Shown in pieces: positions 1 to 5,442 of a stretch of 6,656 nucleotides of DNA. The translations under genes were made by a program, and so were the position numbers. Position 1 is the first letter of the stretch; each line of letters begins with the position of its first letter. Below the pieces are notes generated by a model that saw only the letters and a program-made list of their open reading frames with translations, was not told the origin of the DNA and did no database searches. This stretch comes from Planctomycetota bacterium (GTDB taxonomy: Bacteria; Planctomycetota; Planctomycetia; Pirellulales; Lacipirellulaceae). The stretch spans positions 1 through 6,656 of the forward strand of contig JAADIN010000108.1 in the NCBI GenBank assembly GCA_013151315.1, given 5' to 3'.

Positions 1-1107
1 GACATTGCCACGAGCGCACGGCCTGAGGAGGTTCGCGAACTGTTCGGCCGGCGTCGCACGCTTGCCATTGGCGCAGCCTTCGGCGTCATCGGAGTACAGG
101 GAAGTCGCGGCCAACCACCGATCGAAGTGGCCACGTTTCGCTCTGACGGTGCGTATGTCGACGGCCGGCGTCCCGAGGGAGTCGTTTTTACCACGGCCGA
201 AGAAGATGCCCAGCGGCGTGATTTTACGATCAATGGGCTGTTCTATGATCCGCTCGACGAAAAACTGATTGACTACGTCGGCGGCGAAAGGGATTTGCAG
301 CAAGGGCTCATTCGCGCCATCGGCGACCCGGCGGCCCGTTTTTCTGAGGACAAGTTGCGGATGTTGCGAGCCGTGCGCTTTGCCACGACCTTGGGGTTTC
401 AAATCGAAGAGCCGACCTTGGCGGCTGTGCGAGCGATGGCTCGGGAAGTCCACGTGGTCAGCGCCGAACGCATTGGTGGCGAGCTGCGCCGCTTGCTCGT
501 GCATCCTTCTCGGAAACTCGGCGTAGAACTGCTCCACGAGACCGGGCTGCTCGAGCCGTTGCTCCCCGAGCTAGCCGCGCAAGCTGCTTCCACTTGGCAA
601 CGCACGCTACAGAACCTCGATCGCCTCAAAACCACCTCGCTTGCGGTTTCGCTTGCGGCGTTGCTCGTCGAAATCGAAAAACCAGACCTCGTAGGCAAGC
701 TGGGCCGTAGGTTTCGATTCACCAACAAGGAAATCGACCGAGCCACTTGGCTAACCCGCAGTCTGCCGCTCGTCGGCGAGGCAAAGACGTTACCCTGGCC
801 CCAACTGCAGCGGTTGTTAATCCACGACGGCACGGACGACCTCCTCGCACTGGCCGATGCCGTCTTTGAAAGCGACCACCTGGGCATAAAAGAATGCCGA
901 CGCCGCTTAGCTCAACCGACCGAAAAGCTCAACCCACCGCAGCTCCTTTCCGGCAAAGACCTTATCGCTCACGGCGTCAAACCGGGCCCCGATTTTGCAT
1001 TGATCCTTCGACACATCCGCGATCAACAACTGCTAGGCCAAATCGGCAATCGCAAAGAAGCGGAGCAGCTTGTCGCCCAGTGGCTCAGCGAGCACCGTAG
1101 CACTTAG
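1..1107 (+). CDS. cca: CCA tRNA nucleotidyltransferase / poly(A) polymerase family protein, 5'-truncated by window
   Basis: Frame 1 is open from the first base to TAG at 1105-1107, giving 368 visible residues. The protein belongs to the class II tRNA nucleotidyltransferase family, which adds or repairs the 3' CCA of tRNAs in the cytoplasm. Some members are poly(A) polymerases or add only part of CCA, and sequence alone does not settle which. The first visible residues DIATSA match the segment just after the family's DxD metal-binding motif, so the nucleotide-binding start lies upstream. Visible signatures are RRDFTINGLFYDP (about visible residues 71-83), SEDKLRMLRAVRFATTLGF (about 115-133) and ERIGGELRRLL in the RNA-binding part. 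The C-terminal LLSGKDLIAHGVKPGP is the usual 'GKDLI-G-PGP' segment of HD-less family members. No interruption is seen. A degenerate heptamer repeat begins at its stop codon, and a membrane-protein gene follows 71 bp downstream. Confidence 0.93.
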   Translation, partial: DIATSARPEEVRELFGRRRTLAIGAAFGVIGVQGSRGQPPIEVATFRSDGAYVDGRRPEGVVFTTAEEDAQRRDFTINGLFYDPLDEKLIDYVGGERDLQQGLIRAIGDPAARFSEDKLRMLRAVRFATTLGFQIEEPTLAAVRAMAREVHVVSAERIGGELRRLLVHPSRKLGVELLHETGLLEPLLPELAAQAASTWQRTLQNLDRLKTTSLAVSLAALLVEIEKPDLVGKLGRRFRFTNKEIDRATWLTRSLPLVGEAKTLPWPQLQRLLIHDGTDDLLALADAVFESDHLGIKECRRRLAQPTEKLNPPQLLSGKDLIAHGVKPGPDFALILRHIRDQQLLGQIGNRKEAEQLVAQWLSEHRST

Positions 1108-1145
1108 CACTAGACCCTGGACTCTCGACTCCCAACTCATTACCA
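1104..1145 (+). repeat. Degenerate heptamer tandem repeat at the end of the cca-like gene
   Basis: Starting at the cca stop codon, the sequence reads as consecutive 7-bp units: TTAGCAC, TAGACCC, TGGACTC, TCGACTC, CCAACTC and a degenerate ATTACCA. The consensus is roughly NNRACTC. The same heptamer theme recurs at 1673-1721 and, more weakly, at 6436-6463. It fills most of the 71-bp spacer between two + strand genes. Its function is unknown; strand-slippage repeat growth is the simplest explanation. Confidence 0.55.
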
Positions 1146-1166
1146 TCGGTTTCTACTACACTTTTC

Positions 1167-1171
1167 AGGAG
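1167..1171 (+). promoter_or_regulatory. Ribosome binding site for the CopD-like gene
   Basis: AGGAG lies 7 nt before ATG 1179. It is the only clear Shine-Dalgarno site seen among the starts in this window, and it fixes the start of the frameshifted membrane protein in frame 3. The alternative upstream extension in frame 2 reads through the cca end and the heptamer spacer and has no comparable site. Confidence 0.7.
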
Positions 1172-1178
1172 AAACCGT

Positions 1179-1690
1179 ATGGAAGCAGGATTGCACGAAC
1201 TACCGACGCAAGTCGGCCTCTTGTTGGCCGACGGAATGCCCACGATAGATGCAGAATACGCCTTGCAAATCGCCTCGCGGGTGCTGCATATCGTCTCGGG
1301 GCGATGATTCTCGTAGGTGGCCTGTTCTTCATGCGAACGGTGCTCGCTCCCGCTGGTGCCGATGCGTGCTACGCCGGTCGTCGAGCCGTCTGGGCCAAGT
1401 GGGCCGGCATCGCAACGGCTGTGCTCCTGGCGACCGGATTCTACAACTTTTTTCTGATCCATAATTTGGCGAAGGCGGGCGGAGACGAGCTTCCCTCAAC
1501 CTACCATATGCTCTTTGGCATCAAATTTTTGCTTGCCCTGCTGGTGATGTTTCTCGTCGCGATCCTGGCCGGCAAAACAACGGCCGCCGAGCGCTTTCGT
1601 GGCCAGATGCCAAGGTGGCTGAACATCGCGTGGCTGGCGTCGATCGTCATTATCGTCCTCGCCGCGGTCCTCCGAACCCTTCACTCCTAA
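1179..1690 (+). CDS. CopD-like four-helix membrane protein, interrupted by an apparent -1 frameshift
   Basis: From ATG 1179 (good AGGAG site) frame 3 encodes MEAGLHELPTQVGLLLADG and continues to RVLHIVSGR, then meets TGA at 1305-1307. The continuation GAMILVGGLFFMRTVLAPAG lies in frame 2 and runs to TAA 1688-1690. Adding one G to the GGGG at 1298-1301 restores a protein of about 170 residues with four hydrophobic helices: LHIVSGAMILVGGLFF, then segments near WAGIATAVLLATGFYNFFLI, HMLFGIKFLLALLVMFLVAI and IAWLASIVIIVLAAVL. The LH...VGGLFF start and a second His in helix 3 resemble the CopD-type copper-resistance membrane fold; copper transport itself is inference. The break may be a sequencing or assembly error, a real mutation, or a -1 slip on GGGG, which would give the same protein. 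ATG 1304 overlaps the TGA as ATGA and could restart translation, but without most of helix 1. Confidence 0.75.
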
Positions 1691-1721
1691 TTCCTAACTC
1701 GCAACTCGTAACCGGCGACTC
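1673..1721 (+). repeat. Heptamer tandem repeat, seven units, at the end of the CopD-like gene
   Basis: Seven consecutive 7-bp units can be read: CGAACCC, TTCACTC, CTAATTC, CTAACTC, GCAACTC, GTAACCG and GCGACTC. The consensus is NNAACTC, with A at position 4 in every unit. The first two units lie inside the last codons of the membrane protein (RTLHS), and the rest reach to within 5 bp of the next start codon, where a ribosome binding site would be expected. The same theme occurs at 1104-1145. Confidence 0.65.
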
Positions 1722-1726
1722 TATTC

Positions 1727-1897
1727 ATGGACAAGAAGGCAAAAAAACGGGTCGAAGTTTTGCGCAAGAAAGTCGCGCAATTTCAGCAGCAATTGACCGG
1801 TGCTAAACAGCAGCCCGACGATCCCGAGGAGCCGGCACGCATCCAGGCCGATATCGACCAAGCCCATGCCGAAATAAAAAAACTCAAAGAGTCTTGA
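1727..1897 (+). CDS. Small charged coiled-coil protein, 56 aa, conserved-hypothetical type
   Basis: ATG 1727 to TGA 1895-1897 encodes 56 residues. It starts MDKKAKKRVEVLRKKVAQFQ, has a helix-breaking middle (QQPDDPEEP, about 29-36), and ends in a second helix finishing AHAEIKKLKES. Both halves have heptad-like spacing of V/L/I with abundant Lys, Arg, Gln and Glu, so a short antiparallel helical hairpin or coiled coil is likely. There is no signal peptide, membrane segment or Cys. I have the impression that short proteins of this pattern recur in planctomycete genomes, but its role is unknown and I assign none. It sits 36 bp after the CopD-like gene in the same direction, with the heptamer repeat in between and no clear ribosome binding site. 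Its last 14 bp overlap the 3' end of the minus-strand surface-protein gene. Codon use and composition look genuine. Confidence 0.72.
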   Translation: MDKKAKKRVEVLRKKVAQFQQQLTGAKQQPDDPEEPARIQADIDQAHAEIKKLKES

Positions 1898-2867
1898 AGC
1901 CTTTGGCTTCCCGCCTTACCTGTTGGTCGTCGGCCTCGCTTAATTCAAAAACGCGATCGTAGTCTTTCGTTTCCAACTCTTGGTCCGGCTCTTGGTCGCC
2001 TTGGTAATCGAGGACCCCTAGGTCCTCTCGAATGATTTCCAGGCCGTCGATGCTGGAGTCGTTCCAATCGCCCAGCACCGACGCCTCGCCCGTGCCTTGA
2101 ACTCCCTGATCGGTAGCGGTAAACCAACTGTCGAAGTCAAGCTGCCACGAGTTATCGCGGACCCTATCGAGGGTCTCCGAGCTATCGCCGTTCTCGTCAC
2201 CGGCGACCGGCCTAGCAGCGGCATGAGTAAAACTTCCGTAAAACGGGGTGGGCGTAATACGAGTTGCTGGCAAGGAGGGTTGGTAGTTGGCTGCCGACGT
2301 AAACCTAGTGGGCAACTCCAACGGCTCCGTCGGACTGGCCAAGGCGGCTGGCGAAGAGCCGTACAATTGCCATAATGCCGCGTCGGCGAATTGTGTTGGT
2401 TCGCCGTCAGAATGCCCGCCTTCAGAATGTCGAACGAGCGGCGGCGACTCTTCCGCACCTGCCTCGGAAAGCTCGTCGGGTACGAGCTCAAAAAAGTCGT
2501 AGCCGACAAACTCGCTTCCTGAGTCCACCACGATTTCGCCAAGCAGGTTGCTGTCAAACACGACTCCCCCGCCGCTGCCGACATGGGCTCCGCCATCGCG
2601 AATACCGGGTGGCTGAATTTCAAGCACCGCATAAATCCCCGGCGAGAGGTTGGCAAATTCGTAGTTTCCTTCGGCATCGGTTTGCGTCTCGTCGAGGAGA
2701 TTGCCGGTTTCTCCGAGCAGCCGAAGCACCACGCTTTCGAGTCCTGAGTCGTCGACCGACATGGTGACCTGCCCGGCAATCGATCCGGGCGCGACGTCGG
2801 CGGCAAGCAGTAGCCGGGATTCCATCTGCTCGAATCGGCAAGTTCGGTCGGTACGGGAAGATTGCAT
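1884..2867 (-). CDS. Secreted planctomycete protein with an SdrD/Cna-B-like domain
   Basis: The 327-residue protein starts MQSSRTDRTCRFEQMESRLL. The motif RFEQMESRLLLAAD is the N-terminal signature of many exported planctomycete proteins and replaces a classical signal peptide. Residues about 28-128 (GSIAGQVTMSVDDSGLESVV, then DAEGNYEFANLSPGIYAVLE and a tail ending YDFFEL) form a prealbumin-like beta-sandwich of the SdrD_B/carboxypeptidase-regulatory type, common in surface proteins. The rest is acidic and Ser/Pro-rich, with short Asp-rich stretches (GDENGD at about 213-218, GDWNDSSID at about 256-264) that vaguely recall calcium-binding dockerin or EF-hand loops but do not complete one. A surface or extracellular structural role is inferred; no enzyme domain is seen. 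ATG 2867 is preceded by a weak GGGG. The gene is likely transcribed alone, and its 3' end overlaps the convergent coiled-coil gene by 14 bp. Confidence 0.85.
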   Translation of the reverse strand: MQSSRTDRTCRFEQMESRLLLAADVAPGSIAGQVTMSVDDSGLESVVLRLLGETGNLLDETQTDAEGNYEFANLSPGIYAVLEIQPPGIRDGGAHVGSGGGVVFDSNLLGEIVVDSGSEFVGYDFFELVPDELSEAGAEESPPLVRHSEGGHSDGEPTQFADAALWQLYGSSPAALASPTEPLELPTRFTSAANYQPSLPATRITPTPFYGSFTHAAARPVAGDENGDSSETLDRVRDNSWQLDFDSWFTATDQGVQGTGEASVLGDWNDSSIDGLEIIREDLGVLDYQGDQEPDQELETKDYDRVFELSEADDQQVRREAKGFKTL

Positions 2868-2891
2868 ATCCCCACTATCGACCTAGCAGTT

Positions 2892-2948
2892 CAGGCGGCC
2901 CAAAGTCGGGCCACAAGACCGCCTGTCTTGCCCAAGTCTCACAGGCGG
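2892..2948 (-). promoter_or_regulatory. Two mutually exclusive stem-loops upstream of the surface-protein gene
   Basis: CAGGCGG (2892-2898), CCGCCTGT (2919-2926) and ACAGGCGG (2941-2948) alternate in orientation, so the middle arm can pair with either flank. The 2919-2948 pairing has an 8-bp perfect stem around CTTGCCCAAG. The 2892-2925 pairing encloses GGCCC (2897-2901) and GGGCC (2908-2912). On the minus strand these lie 25-81 nt before ATG 2867, in what would be the mRNA leader. No T-run follows, so this is not a typical terminator. The pairing is seen in the sequence; a regulatory role is inference. Confidence 0.4.
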
Positions 2949-3021
2949 GACGATTTAGGCAGGGTGTTTTTGTCACGATTCCTGGGGTTCGCCGCAGGAG
3001 GATTGCAAAGTCTGTTTTTTG

Positions 3022-3127
3022 AACCGCCAAGTGCGACAAGATCGCCAAGGAAAAAAGAAATTTGCTTAAAAAAACAGCTATTTTCTTGCAGCTCGTTTCT
3101 TGGCGTTCATTGGCGTCCTTGGCGGTT
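3022..3127. repeat. Inverted repeat built of three 9-bp CGCCAAG units per arm
   Basis: The left arm reads ACCGCCAAG, TGCGACAAG, ATCGCCAAG (3023-3049). The right arm, read on the minus strand, gives ACCGCCAAG, GACGCCAAT and GAACGCCAAG (3126-3099). The arms form an imperfect inverted repeat around an A-rich centre of about 50 bp (AAAAAAGAAA, then TAAAAAAAC). The design of a tandem short unit in both arms resembles a dispersed palindromic or MITE-like intergenic repeat rather than a regulator site. No transposase is present. It lies between the end of nadE and the start of the surface-protein gene. Confidence 0.65.
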
Positions 3128-3197
3128 TATCTGACTTTGCAGTTCGCCTAGAGTTCGCCGTTGAGGTGACAAAGCCGTTTCTCCGGAGAATGCTGCG

Positions 3198-3212
3198 CAC
3201 AGAGCCACAGAG
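3198..3212. repeat. Short CACAGAG direct repeat
   Basis: CACAGAG occurs at 3198-3204 and again at 3206-3212, followed by GAAAAA. It looks like the remnant of a simple tandem repeat. It lies just beyond the nadE stop codon on the minus strand, beside the possible terminator stem. Little more can be said from one copy. Confidence 0.3.
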
Positions 3213-3213
3213 G

Positions 3214-3236
3214 AAAAATTCAGAGCTAAATAGCTC
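3214..3236 (-). terminator. Weak possible terminator of nadE
   Basis: On the minus strand GAGCT-ATTT-AGCTC (3236-3223) forms a 5-bp stem with a 4-nt loop, starting inside the nadE stop codon. TGAATTTTT follows. The stem is short and the T-run is separated from it, so termination may be inefficient; it is still the best candidate in the downstream sequence. Confidence 0.35.
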
Positions 3237-5211
3237 ACAACGACAAATGCTCTCGTAACGCTTCCAGCTCGCGCTCAAACCCGCCCGAGAGAATCGGGAA
3301 TCGACACCAAGTTTTTGGATCAAGATTTTCATCATCCAGATGAAACGAAGGGGCATACCGCTCGCGCTTCCACTGATTGCGACACCAGAGCCGAAAGAAT
3401 CGCTCGACCCAGCGCCCGAGTTGCTCTGTAGAAAAATCCTTAAATTGCGGACGAACCGCCTCTAACACTTCGACCGGCATGAGTCGATCGCGAATGGCCG
3501 CCCGCTCGATCGCGTCGAGCACTCGGTAAGGCATCAAGTCGCCTTCGTCAGTTTGCGACTGTTCCTGAGGCCGAAGCTCGGCAGTTGGCTGTTGGGTATT
3601 GACGACCGACAACGCAGGCAAGGGGCCAACGCCCAGAGGGCCAACCCTCTCCATCCAGCGCAGCCATTCAAGCAAAAACGCCTTGTCGATCCCCGCGATC
3701 GGCGACAGCCCGCCGCAAGTATCGCCATCCATGGTCGCGTAGCCGACCGCCGCTTCGCTCCGATTGCTCGTCGCAAGCAGCAACGCCCCGCGCAGGTTGG
3801 CCAACAGCCAAGCCCCCGGCCCTCGCGCCCGAGCTTGGATATTTTGCAACGCAACGTCATCGTGTTCCCAAGTAAGTTCACGCCCGACGGCCTGAGAAAC
3901 GAGATCAACATAGCCCTCAACCAAGGCGTCGACGTCCCACTCAAAAAACTCCGCCCCAATCCGTGAGGCGACGTGGCTTGCCGCGCGACGAGTCACCTCG
4001 CCACTATTGCGCGTCGCCTGATAAACGCAACTCAGCAGGCACCGCATCAGCGCTCGAGGGTTCTCCGCTTCATCAAGCCCTTTAACCTGAGCAAGTTTGC
4101 TGACGAAAGTCTCTTGCCCAATCTCGGCAACCCCCAGTTCGACCATCAGCCAAATCATCGTCGCCACGCTCGACGAATCGGCCCCCCCGCTAAGCGAAAC
4201 AACCAACCCGCCCGCTTTGCTTTTGCGCAGATAATCGAACAACGCAAGCGGCACCGCGCGGGCAAATTCCTCTTCTTTAGGCGGAGGCGAAGTATCCCAC
4301 TTCGAAGGAGGCGTCGGCTCGCGAGGCGTTGAAGGCGTCGGCAGCCTGAAATCACTCTCAACAGTCACACCGTCGCCCTGCTTGGTTTTTCCCGAATTGG
4401 CCCGATCGCGCCGCGTTGCTTCGATATCAACATCGGCAATCGAGAGAAGCGTGTCGGCAAAAGAAAACCGCAGCCCGACCGCCAACATTTCTCCGCGGCT
4501 AGCGAGGAGAGTCCCTCCATCAAAAATCGCGCGTCCCGATTCGTTGCCGAGCAAATTGGAATAGGCGTAACTGACATGAAATTTCCCGGAGCCTTCCAGC
4601 ACGAGACCACGGCGGATTTCCTGTTTGGCGAACGCAAAATGGCTGGCGCTCGGATTCAGAAGAATGTCGGCTCCGCGTGCCGCCAACCTTCGTCCCGGGC
4701 GATCCTCCACCCAAGCGTCTCGGCAGATTTCCATGCCGACGACGGTTCCGCCGCAATCGAAAAGCAGATCGCCAATTGGAGTGGGTCGCCCGTCGATTGC
4801 CACTTCGCGCACCTCGCCGGCTGGCCAGGGTTTAAACCATCGCGGCTCGTAATGGATGCCATCGCCGGCCAAAAACTGTTTGCCGACCAAGCCGAGCAAT
4901 TTGCCATCGCAAGCCAAGGCGCAGACGTTGTAGAGCTGGCCGTCAACTTTCAGTGGCAACCCGAGCGAAACGGCCAGGCCTTGCGTTTCAGGCACGATCT
5001 CGAGAAGCAATTGCAAAGCCGTTTGCTGCACCCCCTCGGCAAAAAATGGGTCTTCGCAGCCGTAGCCACTGATAGCCAGCTCAGGCAGACAGAGCACGGC
5101 AACTTCGGCTTCGCGCGCTGCGGTGATGGCCGTGAGAATGTTTTCGCGGTTCGATTCCCAAGCGAGAGGCGTTTGATTGAGGCAAGCAGCGCCGAGACGG
5201 AGTTTTTGCAT
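3235..5211 (-). CDS. nadE: Glutamine-dependent NAD+ synthetase
   Basis: This 658-residue cytoplasmic enzyme makes NAD+ from nicotinic acid adenine dinucleotide, ATP and glutamine, the last step of NAD synthesis. The N-terminal nitrilase-type glutaminase domain (about 1-265) shows the expected Glu-Lys-Cys triad: E44 in CLPELAISGYG, K111 in GKQFLAGDGIHYEPRWF and C163 in GMEICRDAW. A Pro-rich linker (about 290-312, PTPSTPREPTPP) leads to the synthetase domain. There SGGADS (341-346) is the ATP pyrophosphatase P-loop, TSNRSEAAVGYATMDGD (481-497) is the conserved substrate region, and PTAELRP with QTDEGDLMPY lies near 542-561. Length and domain order fit the long glutamine-dependent form. ATG 5211 is fixed by an in-frame TAG immediately upstream. 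No Shine-Dalgarno site is present. The gene is probably monocistronic, flanked by spacers of 367 and 231 bp with dyads in both. Confidence 0.96.
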   Translation of the reverse strand: MQKLRLGAACLNQTPLAWESNRENILTAITAAREAEVAVLCLPELAISGYGCEDPFFAEGVQQTALQLLLEIVPETQGLAVSLGLPLKVDGQLYNVCALACDGKLLGLVGKQFLAGDGIHYEPRWFKPWPAGEVREVAIDGRPTPIGDLLFDCGGTVVGMEICRDAWVEDRPGRRLAARGADILLNPSASHFAFAKQEIRRGLVLEGSGKFHVSYAYSNLLGNESGRAIFDGGTLLASRGEMLAVGLRFSFADTLLSIADVDIEATRRDRANSGKTKQGDGVTVESDFRLPTPSTPREPTPPSKWDTSPPPKEEEFARAVPLALFDYLRKSKAGGLVVSLSGGADSSSVATMIWLMVELGVAEIGQETFVSKLAQVKGLDEAENPRALMRCLLSCVYQATRNSGEVTRRAASHVASRIGAEFFEWDVDALVEGYVDLVSQAVGRELTWEHDDVALQNIQARARGPGAWLLANLRGALLLATSNRSEAAVGYATMDGDTCGGLSPIAGIDKAFLLEWLRWMERVGPLGVGPLPALSVVNTQQPTAELRPQEQSQTDEGDLMPYRVLDAIERAAIRDRLMPVEVLEAVRPQFKDFSTEQLGRWVERFFRLWCRNQWKRERYAPSFHLDDENLDPKTWCRFPILSGGFERELEALREHLSL

Positions 5212-5223
5212 CTATGCAATATA
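5212..5223 (-). promoter_or_regulatory. Possible -10 element placing nadE transcription start at its ATG
   Basis: On the minus strand TATATT (5223-5218) is followed by six bases, GCATAG, and then ATG 5211. A start site about 7 nt after the -10 would fall on the A of the ATG, giving a leaderless mRNA, which would agree with the missing Shine-Dalgarno site. The -35 position (5246-5241, ATCGGA) is a poor match, so the promoter call is tentative. Confidence 0.3.
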
Positions 5224-5226
5224 CGC

Positions 5227-5249
5227 CCTATCGCAAGGATTCCGATAGG
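5227..5249. promoter_or_regulatory. 23-bp dyad, candidate operator of nadE
   Basis: CCTATCG (5227-5233) and CGATAGG (5243-5249) form a perfect 7-bp inverted repeat with a 9-bp spacer, 16-38 bp upstream of the nadE start and covering the -35 position of its possible promoter. Size and placement fit a dimeric repressor site. NAD synthesis genes are often repressed by NrtR- or NiaR-type regulators, but this sequence does not let me name one. It could also act as an RNA hairpin if transcription starts further upstream. Confidence 0.4.
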
Positions 5250-5281
5250 CGCGATACTCACTCTGGCAATCTGTCCGCCTC

Positions 5282-5312
5282 GCGGCTAGTCTCCTATCAG
5301 ACGGCGGCTAGT
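5282..5312. repeat. 9-bp direct repeat upstream of nadE
   Basis: GCGGCTAGT occurs at 5282-5290 and 5304-5312, a 22-bp period or about two DNA helical turns, 71-101 bp before the nadE start. It could be a paired activator site, or fragments related to the nearby palindrome, which also contains CTAGC. Confidence 0.3.
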
Positions 5313-5344
5313 GCAGCGTTTCATCTAGGAATTAGGGTCCGTGT

Positions 5345-5411
5345 TGTGAGCCGTAGGCGCTAGCCTCGGGTTTTCTCCGCTTCCACCCGAGGCTAGCGCC
5401 TACGGCTCACA
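5345..5411. repeat. Perfect 27-bp inverted repeat, REP-like palindromic element
   Basis: The arms 5345-5371 and 5385-5411 are exact reverse complements over 27 bp, separated by a 13-nt loop (TTTCTCCGCTTCC). The arms contain TGAGCCGTAGGCGCTAGCC. A stem this long and perfect in a spacer is typical of dispersed extragenic palindromes. I believe arms starting GAGCCGTAGGCGCTAGC recur in planctomycete genomes, but this was not searched. It sits 32 bp beyond the stop of the glycine-zipper gene and 134 bp before nadE, both on the minus strand. It could stop or stabilise the upstream transcript, although no T-run follows the stem. Confidence 0.8.
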
Positions 5412-5442
5412 CTAAAAATTAAGAGGTAACGCTGGCTGGTGC

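Noticed and set aside
1070..1178. Upstream extension of the CopD-like gene in frame 2
   Set aside because: It reads through the cca end and the heptamer spacer; the protein-like N-terminus is in frame 3 from ATG 1179.
2862..3134. 90-residue open frame on the + strand in the nadE/surface-protein spacer
   Set aside because: It consists of translated stem-loops and repeats and has no domain or ribosome binding site.
3571..3620. Heptamer-like ACCCAAC/GCCAACT sequence inside nadE
   Set aside because: It encodes NTQQPTAELRP, where PTAELRP is conserved in NAD+ synthetases, so the likeness to the intergenic heptamers is probably coincidence.
4576..5289. 237-residue open frame on the + strand opposite nadE
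   Set aside because: It lies almost wholly antisense to a strongly conserved enzyme and its translation has no recognisable domain; high GC gives long shadow frames.
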